Origin: Chrysomallon squamiferum
Lineage: Eukaryota; Mollusca; Gastropoda; Neomphalida; Peltospiridae
Assembly: GCA_012295275.1 (NCBI GenBank)
Contig: CM022665.1
Location: 7,428,976-7,492,975, forward strand
Length of the DNA: 64,000 nucleotides
Reading direction: 5' to 3'
The notes below the pieces were generated by a model. That model ran no database searches. It saw only the letters and a program-made list of their open reading frames with translations, and was not told the DNA's origin. The position numbers were made by a program, and so were the translations under genes. Of the stretch, positions 25,301-37,004 are shown in pieces (the stretch's first letter is position 1; the number at the start of each line of letters is the position of its first letter).

Positions 25301-26117
25301 ATTATTTTCAAAATCAGTATTTAATTAACAAAAGTCAATATTTCTAACATTGATGATTCATAGGTTTTAATTTTAACTTTATTATTATTATTTTTTTTAT
25401 GTATTTTATTTTATTTATTTTATTTTATTTATTTTTTATCAAATTTAGTTTGAGGAAGCTCATTTATAAAACTTACCAATAATGTATCCTTAAAAATTCT
25501 TCAATAATCTTTGTCATTTTAATGTTATAACTAAAGCGTTTTCTTGTTTCAGACATCTGTAGAAGAAAGTGAACATGAACAAATCTCAGAGATTCAAATA
25601 AAAGAAAAGGAAGATGAACAAACTGTTATTTTAGAGCTTCGAGCCAGAATAAAACATCTTGAAACTGAAAACAAAAAGGTTTGTTGTTATATTTTCTTAA
25701 TTTTTAAACTTACATTTTAGTGATTTGGTTGAAGGTTAAATATGATCATTGTTCTGTGCTGGTGTATCATACAATTCATAATCAAAATCTGTGTGCTAAA
25801 TACATGCTGTGATACATAAGATTATGTAAAAGCTAAATTATTTGTTATAAATTCACAGGATGTTAACACATTGATGGTATTTATAAATGTACATTTTAAT
25901 ACTGATTCAAAGTTAGAGTCTTAGAAATGTTTTAACTTTCATGTGGCTTATGCAACTAAATCTTCACATTTATCTTTATTCTAAAGTGGTATACTTGCAT
26001 GACTTTAACTGAATTCTGAAGTGTCTTTGTTAACCACGTATTTCTGTTTGTCCCCAGTTGTGGGATTTGGTAAGCATGCAGCAGGAGAAGATTAAAAGAC
26101 TGGAGCAGAACCAGTGA
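10196..26117 (+). CDS. NEK9: Serine/threonine kinase NEK9 (Nercc1), 24 exons, 856 aa
   Basis: Exons: 10196-10306, 11081-11258, 11839-11891, 12358-12428, 12697-12799, 13336-13385, 13732-13813, 14156-14263, 14628-14689, 15123-15231, 15627-15701, 16063-16125, 16643-16787, 17331-17531, 17781-17827, 18101-18262, 19000-19105, 19532-19693, 20380-20550, 20882-20932, 23082-23266, 24865-24954, 25553-25678, 26058-26117. All junctions are GT..AG and in phase. The kinase domain (about 17-272) shows the glycine loop LGRGAFGEA, the lysine in VVWKEI, catalytic HRDIK, DFG, and activation-loop GTPYYMSPE. The RCC1-type propeller (about 310-686) has repeated SCG/WG/FG motifs. An acidic linker with [16 protein letters not shown] follows, then a C-terminal coiled coil (about 810-856). 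In vertebrates NEK9 acts in mitotic spindle and centrosome signalling upstream of NEK6/7. The protein is about 120 aa shorter than human NEK9, mainly in the C-terminal tail, and I see no KxTQT dynein-light-chain motif. Orthology is very clear; single exon edges could be off by alternative sites. Confidence 0.96.
10590..10953 (+). mobile_element. 3' fragment of a non-LTR retrotransposon (LINE) in NEK9 intron 1
   Basis: The translation shows the typical C-terminal reverse-transcriptase tail of invertebrate LINEs. It has an '[13 protein letters not shown]' block, then a [13 protein letters not shown] zinc-knuckle-like motif (CxC..H..C), and ends near 10953. An in-frame stop interrupts the upstream part (about 10708). 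It is a dead, 5'-truncated copy within the first NEK9 intron. Confidence 0.7.
20586..20636. repeat. (GT)n microsatellite just after a NEK9 exon
   Basis: The run of about 51 bp sits 35 bp downstream of the donor of the exon ending at 20550, in the following intron. Confidence 0.95.
21785..21802 (+). other. Candidate 18-nt NEK9 microexon
   Basis: GCAAGGCATGTATGCCAG is bounded by a consensus acceptor (TTTCTAATAG) and a strong donor (GTAAGAAA). Its 18 nt keep the phase-1 junction between the exons at 20882-20932 and 23082-23266, adding Lys-Ala-Cys-Met-Pro and altering the junction codon. It could be chance in a 2.1-kb AT-rich intron. Confidence 0.3.
23267..24864. other. NEK9 intron with an unrecognised GC-richer patch
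   Basis: Most of this intron is ordinary AT-rich sequence. From about 24440 to 24720 the composition is richer in G and C. The minus strand reads partly protein-like (Ser/Thr/Lys-rich) and contains two GGTAAGT donor-like sites. It may be a decayed mobile element. I cannot name a family. Confidence 0.3.
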
Positions 26118-26818
26118 GACTAAACCCAGAAACATGGCAACTCTTCAGAGATTCATCTTAGCATCAAATATATGTGGTTGTGCAAGATAAAACTTTACAC
26201 AGTCAAACATTTTTATTTTCGTATATATCAGTTGACACTATATATTATCATTTTGAGATCAAAATAGTTTAAATCCCCAAATATTCAAGAAATAACTTAT
26301 CTACTTTAAAATTAACAGTGCTACCTAAAACTATTATTTAAATAAAAAAGAAAGAAAAAAGGATTTAGTCATTAAATACTTGATGCATTCATAATTCCAG
26401 TATTAAGCTTACAAAACTGAAAAAGGAACAACAGTACCTAAAATTATTATTATTTTTTATTTATTTATTTTTTAATTTAAAGAAAAATAAAGAAATTAAG
26501 AAATTTGTTTTTAATAAAATTCATTTATTAAACACTTGATGTTTTCAGTTCCAGTATTAAGCTGGCAAAATCATGTCAAACATACTATATGAAAAATTTC
26601 CGTCCTAACATTTTAAACTCCATAATCAATATATCTGCCAAATTAGTGATGTCTTCTAAAATGTTAAATGTAAAACATTCTGTAAGATTTATTAGCAGCA
26701 TGATGATGTATAAAGCATTTTTTTTATTTTTGTTTTAACTTTATGTAGTGATATAGCATATCTGTGATACTGCTTTTATTTATTCCTATTTGTTTTACAT
26801 TTCTCAAATGAACATTAT

Positions 26819-26824
26819 AATAAA
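26819..26824 (+). terminator. Candidate NEK9 polyadenylation signal
   Basis: AATAAA about 700 nt after the NEK9 stop, followed within 30 bp by a T-rich tract. Earlier AATAAA copies at 26341 and about 26486-26516 are alternatives. Confidence 0.4.
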
Positions 26825-28127
26825 AGAAATAACAAGTGTTTGCCTTTTTTCTTTTTTTTATTAACACCTGCAAGTTGATATTTTAAAGGCTTTCTAGGCG
26901 ATGCCAAATTTGCAGTACTTGTTATTCAAAATATTTTTCCCATTATTATATATCAGTTGCATATTTTTAGTTTCAAGAGAGACAGCTGGGCCATATTATT
27001 CACATGGTTGATGAGGATGAAGCCTATCGCCTGTCAGGTTTTTTTTTTTTTTTTGTGTTTTTGCTGAAGCAGTTACCTGCCATAGTAAGTCGAAAGAATA
27101 AAGTGCCATAGTGGGGCCACAATACCCAAAAGCCAAAGGGCTGATATATAGGTTAGTAAGGCCTTAAGAAACAGAGATACTGTTAGGCCTAAAACTTAGA
27201 TGTTTATAATGAATGGAAAGAATGATTAATACCCCAGCAAAAAACAATGATAAGCTGGGTGTCAGCCTTGGACATATTAACAAACTGAAATAATATAAAT
27301 CAATGTGAATAATATTTTAAACAATATACATATATATGTATGTATAATAAATATTGAAAAATTAAATATTTTGACATATTTCTTAATGTGCGATGAAAAA
27401 AAAAAAAACTAAAAAAAACAGGTGTGCAGTAAACAATGGGTTTATTTTTTTATTATTAAGATCTTAATTTAATTTAAAAAGAAAAAAAAAAAAATTGGTA
27501 GATCTAGATGGATTCCTCTAATGGACAGCTTTTGTATTTGAAAATCAAAATATTTTATCAAATGTCCATTGCTGAAGTTTATTCAAAGCTGCAACTGATG
27601 TTCAGTAACATTTGTACTGGCTGAGAAAGAAAACTGCCATTGAATATGTCACAATGAGCAAAATGTTCACTGGTAAGTGATTGATAACATTACAGAATTA
27701 AAAAAAAAGAAAAAAGTACTTTTGAAAATAGTTTATTCATGCATTACATACATGTATATTAATACATAGCATCACTCAGCCACTTGGTTTTGCTTAACAA
27801 AGTACACTATTATATCGGTTTAATATTACATACATATACACACATATATATATTTGTATGTATATATACATACACATATACACACATATGTATATATATT
27901 TGTATGTATATATACATACACACATTCATACATATGTATACATACCTATATGTATGCTTGCATGCGCACACAGATGCACGCGTACGTTCATATATGACAT
28001 GTTCATTCAGATGTACCAAAAGTTAATACACATACCAGTTAAAATATCCTCCACAATGATATCATTCTGTCAATTCAAACATAGCGTAAGATGTATGTGT
28101 TTATGTGTATATATACATATTGGAGTG

Positions 28128-28197
<70 letters not shown>

Positions 28198-28809
28198 GCA
28201 TACATGCATGCGGGTTGATTTTGGTTTACATTTGTTTTGACTGTTTAATTATGAACATCTGACATTAAATCATTATCTCAAATATTATTCATGCACTGTT
28301 TTTTTTTTGGGGGGGGGTTTAAATTATGTGCTTTTTAAGTGCAATAATGAACATTTTTTGTAAGCAGGATTTCACCTACTACCAAATGTCAGTAAGCAAT
28401 AAAAAATATTTTTCAGGTGCCATTTTTTCCAAATATGCAGAGCCAGTTCTTCCGGGTGCAACTTTTTCCGTACCCCGGTGTACGCGTGTGGGTGAATGAG
28501 ATAACGTAACATGTCTCTGGAATTATATTAAAAGACTAGCATGTACTAAGACACTTAAATCAACACATGCTTGAGTACGGAATTTCCGGTTGGTAATTTC
28601 TCCGAATAATCAATCATAGTATCATTATGCATTATTATAATGACTTCAATCTTTTTTTTTTTTTCCTACCATTTTATTGACCAAATAATAATATTAATTG
28701 AATTATTTAATTATCCTTTAACTGAAAGTGAATCCTATTGTCAACGGCACGCTTTAACCTAATAGTAACCTGGAATAACAGATCAAGTCGAGAAGTTTAT
28801 TTTCATAAG

Positions 28810-29180
28810 TACAGGTTGCGTTTCCTTTATCAGAAACGTGTGGGGCCCGAAGTTTTGCGGAAGTTGGATTATAAGGCGATAGCCTGAGAGTAGACTGTAA
28901 CTCTACATGCGAATTGCATTTATATTTAATATACAGTTTATACAGATAACGCTCTATAGTATGTTTTATAATTTAATGCATACAATAAAGTTTGCGAATG
29001 CAAAACAATCCGAAAACTGTAAAATAGGTATGTTAGAAATAAATATTCACAGCGTTTTTAGATGAAATTGGCCTGACGTCAGGGCCTCATTCTGGTATAC
29101 TTAATGTAAAACATCTATTTCTGCTGCTCTGGGAAAGTTTTTGATTTTCGGAATTTCGGTTGAGGAATCGTCAACCTGTA
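28810..29180. mobile_element. Inverted-repeat DNA-transposon-like element, copy 1
   Basis: The element begins TACAGGTTG (28810-28818) and ends with the exact inverse CAACCTGTA (29172-29180). Its inner ends are also complementary in style (TTATCAGAAACG versus CGGAATTTCGG). A second, more diverged copy lies at about 48041-48316. It has no ORF, so it is a short non-autonomous element. A TGACGTCA palindrome lies at 29074-29081 within it. Confidence 0.6.
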
Positions 29181-29458
29181 TCATCATGGACTGTAAGATA
29201 CGAAATGATGAACCTTAGTTAAAGGCTTTCGTAAGTCTTTCCGAATGAAGAATATCAGCTTCGATTAGTTAACTATTTTTAATCTGCAACGTGCTGAAAA
29301 TATAATCAAATTCAAGCAGACGTTATATGCACATAAAGAGATTTCAGTTGCTAAATCCCCGAAGACTTCAACAATTTATTTTTTTTAATTTTTTTTTTTT
29401 AAATTTGAATGTTCATCCTCAGACCAGTAGAATTTGACAGACGGTAGTTCATTGACAG

Positions 29459-29918
29459 TTACTTCCTTCTACTTTCTACTGTTTGTTCCGTTTCTGAATT
29501 CCGGATAGTGGTTACTTTCTTTTCCCAGTAAATTCGGGTTTGACCAGAAGATTGAAGTAATTTGATGGTACACTTCCAGGTGGGAAACTGTAGATTGGCC
29601 CATTTGTTCCCACAAAATGCTGAAGTAAGTCTAATGCAACACTGAAACGTCAGCATGTTCACTAGTTTTTTCATTGCCAGAATGACTTTTATCATCATCA
29701 GCATTCCTGCTGTTTGTATTGTGATCCTCATCAGAATGATCTAAAGCACTGCTTGTAAAGTCAGTATCCAATTCATTAGCAAAATTTCTGTCCTCTGCCA
29801 ATTCAGTTTCCTCAGGAAGAAACATCTCAAATTCTGCTTCATTTTTGCTGTCCATAAAGTAGCACTTGGCAAAAGTAAGTGTAACAAAAATTGCAAATTT
29901 CTCAAAATATCCTATCAC
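29459..29918 (-). pseudogene. Degraded transposase-like ORF (piggyBac/PGBD-like?)
   Basis: The minus strand opens with an acidic Ser/Asp/Glu-rich N-terminus (MDSKNEAEFEMFLPEE onward, from about 29856), as is common in piggyBac-type proteins. The frame stops at about 29631. Coding-like sequence resumes in another frame with VPSNYFNLLVKPEF and a block suggesting 'ESNHYPEF', which resembles the start of a piggyBac DDE domain (xxxYFxLLF...xTNxYA). It then stops near 29459. I infer a frameshifted, truncated copy. The family assignment is weak and another transposase type is possible. Confidence 0.35.
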
Positions 29919-30043
29919 AACATGCTACTTTCACCATGCTGTTTTGTTCAATTTCATTCATTTATTCAGGATACTGCCTGCAATTGATTAGGTGTTAATG
30001 CTTTTATTGAAATGCAGTGCTGTGTGATTGTGGATACATTCAG

Positions 30044-30140
30044 GTACTCCCAGACTGTAAGGACATAAAACTTACATTTGGGTGCTTCCAGACTTTAAGG
30101 ACACAAAACTTACATTTGGGTGCTTCCAGCTTTAAAGGTT
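30044..30140. repeat. ~43-bp tandem repeat, about 2.3 units
   Basis: The unit containing AAAACTTACATTTGGGTGCT, then TCCAGACTTTAAGGACAC, occurs back to back with few changes. It is AT-poor compared with the flanks. Confidence 0.75.
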
Positions 30141-30984
30141 TAAATAAAATAGATATTGTTTTATGTCAAATCTGCAAGTATCAGTGACGTCAAACAATTG
30201 GCAGATGAGATATTTGAGTTATTTGCTATCAAGTGAATTCTGCTAACAGCCAGAGAGCAGATTGTCAGCATGTACATCAGCAGGAAAAAATAAGAGCAAT
30301 AAGTTAGATATTTTTATTAGGTATAACATTTTTTATGAATAGCTAAATTTCAATTATTTTTATTTTCATGAATCAGGAAATTAAAAATCATTGGATCTGA
30401 AAACCAAGAAATAAATAAGTGCAACCAAATATGGAAATAAAGTGTTTTAGGTTTGGGATGTTGCCAGTGGGTATGGCTCTTGTGGTTGCAATGAAAGGAA
30501 AACACCAATTCACTCATCTATACACTATAAAGTAGAATATATTTTTAAAACAATGTTCCCTCCAGGATTTCACTGAAATGCGCTTAACTAAACGTTGCTT
30601 AGCACTATACTGACTGATGGTGACTTTAGTTGCCCGAATAGGAGTATGAATTTTAAGAAAAATGTCAGGACCACATAAACTTTGGTTTTCACTGGAAGTC
30701 CTCGAGCAGTACTTTTGTTATTGTTATTTTATCAAAATAACATTAACATGCTTAAAATAATTGTGCATGCATCTTACAACAAACATAATCATGAAGTTCA
30801 TTTACTCAGTTTTTGTCACTTTCCAGTTCTTGTATTCATATTTCATATTTCTTGGGTGCATTTTCTGTCCAGGTTTTCTTACTAAGACATTGTCACATTC
30901 AGTTTGTCAGCAAGGGTCAAAGGCAGATGTCCTTTTGAATATACTGTTTTTTGGATGTATCAATTGTATTTGTGTCATCAGTAC

Positions 30985-31124
30985 CTGACAGGGTGTTAAA
31001 CAGATCATATCTTCTGAATGGCACACCTAATCTAATGACAGAAATAATATTTATTAACAGTGTGGTCCTTCTGATGATGAACCACATTCTCATGTGGCCA
31101 TGAAAAAAAGGTTGCCCATGCCTG
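30985..31124 (-). mobile_element. hAT-like transposon terminus
   Basis: Read on the minus strand from 31124, the sequence starts CAGGCATGGGCAACCTTTTT and continues with ATGGCCACATGAGAATGTGG. This is the typical form of hAT (Charlie-type) ends: CAGxxxTGGGCAA followed by a GGCCACA block. The other end was not found, so the element is truncated or highly diverged. Confidence 0.5.
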
Positions 31125-31760
31125 GTCTGTAAAATATAAAAAGAATCAGCAGGCATTTAAATGCAGCAGAAATCCAAAATAACATTCTACTTAAGCAAAT
31201 TTAAATGGTTTGTACCATTCCATAAAACCAATTAAAACAAGGAGAAACAACAGTACTGATGAGGGTTTTTTTCCCCTTTATTTTTGTTGGTTTTTTTTGT
31301 AGAGATAAAGTTGTGGAACATAAACCCAGTAGGAACCAGCAGAGATCACTGTGGCTGCTGCATGGAGTTACAATGCAATGACTTGAATTGATTTTTGTAG
31401 ATGGCCATCTCTACATAACAGTGTATGCTATCTCTTTCCTCATGCCACAAAAACACCCATGATCATCTGCTTGAACTTGATTATTATGTTGTCTGCATGT
31501 TGCAGATTAAAAATAGTTAACTAATCAAAGCTGATATTCTTCATTTCTTGTTCATAATTCCTTTGTGAAATTTTTCACTTAATTATCACCTTCAAAAGAT
31601 TATTAGAATGTTTAGAAATTCAGTGTTTGTAAATATTCTGTATTTTTATTTATTTTTTTATTTTATTGTATTATTATTTTTATTATTACTATTATTATTA
31701 ATTTTTTTTTAATTATTTTTTAGGGGCATACAAACAAACAAATGCATTTTGTATTCAGTT

Positions 31761-31775
31761 ATGTCTGAATTATGA
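31761..31775 (+). promoter_or_regulatory. 4-codon uORF overlapping the IAP start
   Basis: ATGTCTGAATTATGA lies directly upstream; its stop overlaps the IAP ATG as ATGA (31772-31775). A possible acceptor (GTATTCAG, ending 31758) just upstream suggests that the 5'UTR exon begins here. If transcribed, it would allow termination-reinitiation control. Confidence 0.4.
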
Positions 31776-34700
31776 ACTTTGCACTAGATGAAGAACATCT
31801 TAAATCAGAAACTGCAAGATTACAAACATTCTATAACTGGCCACACTCTGCATCTCAAAACCCAGAAGTCCTTGCTAAAAATGGTTTTTATTACATTGGA
31901 CCTTCAGACCGAGTGAGATGTGTATTCTGTCGTGGCATTTTAAAAAGTTGGAGATCCTCAGATGATGTTGCTGCAGAACACAAGAAACACTTCCCTCGTT
32001 GTCCATTTGTGCTGAATCACAATGTCGATAACATTCCTTTAGACAGCGGAAGTAGAGGATTGCAGTTTTCAGAACTCTTAAACCAAAATTTTTCAGGTGA
32101 AATTTCACCTGTTCTGAAACAACCACGATACAGGCAGTATGTAGATCGATTGAAATCATTACAAGATTTACCCAGTTATGTAGTTCAAGACAGAGAGCTT
32201 TTAGCAACAGCTGGTTTCTTTTATACAGGTTTGTAATTTACTTGTTTGTAATTACCATGTAGTATGGTTTCTAAACTTTACTAGAAACACTGTATAGATG
32301 GAGAATAAACCAGTAACTTTTAAAAGTTACATTCCAGCTGATGATTAATTTGTATAAGATGAAAGTAAATAACACAAATAAATTAAACTGACACTCTATA
32401 TCTGGAGTAAATAAAAATGATAATTAGTACTAAGATCATCTTAAAGATGATATTTTTCTTCTGTAATTAATTTATGTTACAGGTATTTCTCTGGGCATAT
32501 ATAATTTTGTTTGTAATATTCAGTACATAAATAATTATTTATGATTTTGAGAATAATCTTTTTAGCATTACTTCTATATTACACTTATATATAAAAGTAA
32601 GCACTTCTGCTTATAAATGTCCTTAAATTCATTGTTTTTTGTCTTTTTTAATTTTATTAAAATAGTTTTCAATGTTGTATTGTTAGGACATGGTGATAGT
32701 GTGCGCTGTTTTGCTTGTGGAGGAACTCTTCGCAGCTGGGAAGAGTCTGATGACCCATGGATAGAACATGCTTGCTGGTTCCCTAGATGTCCATATCTTC
32801 TTCAAGAAAAAGGACAACAGTTTGTCACTGATATTCAGAGTAATTTTGTAGCCAATATTCAAAACAGACAGGTATCTGTTTATGTTTATCTGTTTATGTT
32901 TATCTGTTTAAGAGAACCAATAACTAGTAATATGTGATATCGGGGTCAGTTGTTTATTTTACAATCTAAACCTCCTTGCCCTCCAAAACAAAACAAATAA
33001 ATAAATAAATAATGATAATAATAATAATAATAATAATAATATTAATAAATTAAAAAAATACAAAAATACAAAAATACAAAAATTTTCATCACCCAGATGC
33101 CACCATTACATCATAGTCTGTGCAGTAATGTTTGAGGATTAGATATTTGTAGCTGGCATGTGCAAAACTATGTGAGTTGTTGAACACTGATAATTTGTTT
33201 TTAACTCAGAACAGTTACTCTGATTCATTTGAATTAAATTTGGATGCAGCTGTGTAAATGAAACAGAAAAGCGCAGTTCAAGAGATGTATCCGTCATTAA
33301 AAAAGGACCTCATTTCTTTGGCATAAAATAAAAATGAGGTGAATTACATTTTGATGTGTTTTAGCATAGAAGTGCACAATATGAGAATATATTTAAAATT
33401 ATAGTATTCTTTGTTATTTATCCTGACATTTTACAACGTACAAATAATTAAATAAAAAAAGAATGTTATTTAAATCTATGCTGAAAATGACATGTACATG
33501 TTGAAAATAATAAATTCTTTCACATTTTAATTATCTGAGTTATTTTTGTTTTTATGTTAGCCTGTTCAGTCCCCTCAAAGAGAAAGTCCTCAGCCAGTGA
33601 GAAGTGAGTATGAACATCATACTGATATTAATAATTTAATGTATTTTCAGATGCATACCAAAAAATAAACAAAGAAAAAAACAAAACAAAATGGAACATC
33701 CACTCTTCATTTGATCTAGTACAGTAGTAAACATTTCAGTTAAACTCTGTTGGTTTAGGTTCTGGCTTCCTTTGCACATTTGTGGGTGTGTGTGGGGGTA
33801 TGTGTGTGAGTGTGTGTGTGTGTTTTTACATGTATATATATTAAGAGAGAGACAGACAGATCCCTAAATTTTTAATCTAGAAAATTTGAATTTAAATGCA
33901 TTTTTACAAAGAGGTAAATAAAAATCAGTTTGTATAACTACATTTTCTAAATTGTGTTTTCCTAATTTTAGGACAGCGTAACAACAGACATTTACTTCCA
34001 TACATTCAAGCTGTGGTTGATATGGGTTATGCTTCTGATTTGGTGTTACAAGTCCTGCAGAAAGAGCAAAAGAAAGGTATGCACTTGTATCATATACACA
34101 ACCCAATTAAGACAGTTACAAGACTAAAACAGTATTTACTTACTGTTATATTTTAAGTGTACTAACTGCATAAAAAAAATATGGTAACTGTTTTGTATGT
34201 GAAAACACAGATGTGTCATCAGGCAGTTTTAAACACTGATATGTCCTTGAGCTATGTTCCTTTACAAGGCAGGGTATATATAAACAGAAAAAAGTTCTTG
34301 TAACTGAGAGTATTGTTAAGATGTGTCTGGCTTATCTTGATTTTATCAGATTATTTTCTTAGAATTTATACCTGTTTTAATCAAAATCTTATTTAATGAA
34401 TTTGTTACAGGGCATATTATTTTGAAAGCACTGGACTACTTAGCAGATCAGTTTCTGTACTTTCTCCGTTTTCTCCTGCTCTTGTATATTGCTGACTCAT
34501 TGTTTTCAGGAAATAACATTACAACATCTGAAGCTTTGTTGACTGCTGTTGAAGAACATATTGCACAGGCTCAAAATTCAAACAGTCCATTACTGGAAAA
34601 TAAAGGTAAATGCTGAATTAATCCTTTTAGTGTTAGGTGTGAAAACTTCTTTTTGTTATTGTTTTTAATTATACACGTTAATTAGACTCTTTAATGGAAC

Positions 34701-35032
34701 GAATCTTCAGCAGGATATTATAATAAAGAGTTTTAATTTATGATTTAGTGTGATTGTAGGAAACAAAATTATTAATATAATCATGTATATTTATGTGAGA
34801 CACTGGTTGATTATTTAATTCTGTTGCTACAGTTACAGTATCCAATCCAGAGGACCCAGGTGAGATGAGTGATGATAGAATTTTGTGTAAAATCTGTATG
34901 AACAGAGAGGTTGAAGTAACATTTCTGCCTTGTGGTCACCTGGTGTGTTGTGAACCCTGCTCCAGGCTGGTTAAGGAATGTCCAGTCTGCAGAAATACGA
35001 TAAAAGGTACAATCCGCACGTATCTAGCATGA
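31772..35032 (+). CDS. Inhibitor of apoptosis protein, BIR-BIR-UBA-RING (361 aa)
   Basis: Exons: 31772-32228, 32687-32871, 33561-33603, 33972-34076, 34510-34605, 34833-35032. All are in phase. BIR1 (about 15-80) has zinc ligands C50, C53, H70 and C77. BIR2 (about 120-190) has C160, C163, H180 and C187. A UBA-like helical segment (about 230-280) follows (LLPYIQAVVDMGYASDLVLQ). The C-terminal RING (about 312-361) shows CKIC, LPCGHLVCC and CPVCR. There is no CARD. Family members bind caspases or their activators through BIRs and ubiquitinate them through the RING; they act in the cytosol. The layout is closest to a BIRC/XIAP- or DIAP2-like protein with two rather than three BIRs. A second acceptor at 34410 would add 33 mostly hydrophobic residues in frame; the 34509 site fits the UBA family better. 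The gene is convergent with the PARP gene. Confidence 0.93.
34411..34509 (+). other. Alternative in-frame 99-nt exon extension in IAP
   Basis: Two acceptors (TTTGTTACAG at 34401-34410 and TTGTTTTCAG at 34500-34509) are exactly 99 nt apart with no stop between them. The segment encodes a Leu/Phe-rich stretch and is itself pyrimidine-rich, like the tract expected before the downstream acceptor. The longer isoform would interrupt the UBA domain, so I treat it as intronic by default. Confidence 0.5.
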
Positions 35033-35413
35033 ATGAGTATTGTTGTCAGTCATAAAAATTGTCTGAACTCACATTACAGACAAAATGCTATGTGATTTTG
35101 TAACAGTCACTAACAAATTTCAAAATAATAATGTTGGGGAAGGGCTTTTGTTTAGTCTGTTGGGATGAAATTCCAAACGTAAAAGATTATATATATTTTT
35201 TTTTAGGAATACTATAACATGTTGTGTCGAGCTATGCTTAAATTTCTTTATTGAATGTATGATAGCATTGTAGTCATTCAAATGCATTACTGTTTTAAAT
35301 AAGACATTGGCATGATATCCCAGACAATTAAAACCAATTTACTGTTAGCCAGCTAACTGCTACTTTTTCCTTAACTATTTTCTAATCAATCTGGATGATA
35401 TCAGAGAAATTTT

Positions 35414-35419
35414 AATAAA
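35414..35419 (+). terminator. Candidate IAP polyadenylation signal
   Basis: AATAAA about 380 nt after the IAP stop, within TTTAATAAAAAAAAG. Another copy lies near 35468. Confidence 0.35.
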
Positions 35420-36898
35420 AAAAAGTAACAAAAATCAAAATTAGGTTATGGAACTGAACTTCTGAAATAAAATAAACATCTTATTGTAAATTTGAACACA
35501 TTTGCATTTGAAATTCAGTAATCTAACATACTAATGATACTGTATATTTGTAATTTCCTCATACAAATAAATGCAGGACAGAAAAATTGTTTAAGCATAA
35601 GCTGTCTTAACATCATTTGGCTCAGGAACCTTCTGATGGTTATGGGAAGGAAGTTATAGAATCAAGTTGTTTTCACTGAAGTGGATTTATCCATCCACTA
35701 GTACAATGACTTTTGAAGTTTTCTATTATTCCATACTTAACAATAATCTTTAAGAAGTTTGCCAGCATAGTAATAAACAAGAATAAATGTTCTATGAACA
35801 ATAATCTTAATTTTTCTAGTCAGAAAGAATCTCTCTCAAACAAATCAGGTAATTTCCAGTATACTCAGCGAGTACAAAATGCAAAAACAGCATATAATAT
35901 TTGGTACAGTTGGCTAATATGTTGGCCTAATTCATTCATTGTCAGTAGGATACATTGACCAACATCATTAAAAATGTTGGAATGGGGTAAGTTGAGACTT
36001 AACCATCTATTCAGATGTAACTGTGACAGATTTTATTTTCACTGACCTGCTGATATCATGGACTCATTTTGATTGATAAAAGGCTCATCTTAACTGTTCA
36101 CTCCTAGGCACCTGAAATTTAGGAACATAAGAAAATCTCTAGGCCAGTTAGGTTCATCTGCTTTCAGCAATTTTTGGTAGGGTCAGTACATTTAATTGCT
36201 ATTCCTGTTCATAGTGGAAGTTTGCATAATCAAGTTGAGTGAACTTGTTTTGCCATTTTTCATGAATGAATGCAGGTTTTTAAAATTTTATAACTTTGAA
36301 AATTAGATTTGAGTTAATATCTGCTATGGCAATCTAAAAATTCAGAAAACATTAAGATTATAAATATTATTGCCCCTTATTGAGATACTTTCTCCTCAGA
36401 TATTTCATAAATTCTATAAACTGATAGATGGGATGAAAATAATTCAGTGGTGGTTTTCTGAAATGAAATGACTTGAAAAAAACCCAACACATTTTAATTG
36501 TTGAAAATCTTATTGATAGTTCTCTATCAAAAAATTCCTGGCTTAGACATTAAATCAATGCCCATATTGGGAAAAAATTATCTGTATTTCAAATCAAAGT
36601 GTTCAAATTATTATTTATAATATATATATCCAGTAGTTAATATGACAAACCCAGATCCTGATAGTTTTTAGTATATTAGTGCTTCATGAGGTTTAGGTTC
36701 AATAAGTCAGAATAAGCTTTTTGACATTGTGTATTCTAAGTTATTTTGCAGCTGTTTGTACTATAAACACAAATCTGTGACAATATGATGAATATCATCA
36801 AAAGCTTTATACAGTGCCATAAATAATACTGTATGTGAAATTATATGATTACAGTATGAGTTAAATATTATTAATTTAACTGAAATGGTAATTTTGTA

Positions 36899-37004
36899 AT
36901 GTGTTAGTAATACTAACACATGAAATTACTATTGATATTTTGATATAAATGAGTATTACTAGGCATATTGTATTAGTAATACTCATTTATATCTAAATAT
37001 CAAT
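36899..37004. repeat. Two adjacent palindromes (foldback/MITE-like)
   Basis: TGTGTTAGTA-A-TACTAACACA (36900-36920) is a perfect 10-bp inverted repeat with a 1-base centre. Immediately after it, a 31-bp arm (36931-36961) pairs with 36974-37004, with one mismatch and a 12-base loop. The structure could extrude as a hairpin. There is no coding content. Confidence 0.8.

Larger units (their letters stand above)
26118..31771. other. Intergenic region rich in mobile-element remnants
   Basis: No supported gene lies between NEK9 and IAP. The region contains (TATA/CATA)n and (GT)n runs (about 27830-28200), an inverted-repeat element (28810-29180), a frameshifted transposase-like ORF on the minus strand (29459-29918), a 43-bp tandem repeat (about 30044-30140) and a hAT-like terminus (to 31124). 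A short RT-like scrap (LGHIIHMVDEDE) lies near 26986-27035. Confidence 0.5.

Noticed and set aside
27784-28262. Tyr/Ile/His-rich ORFs on both strands
   Set aside because: Translations of (TATA/CATA/GT) simple repeats; no splice partners or domains.
31875-32207. 110-residue minus-strand ORF
   Set aside because: Antisense shadow of IAP exon 1.
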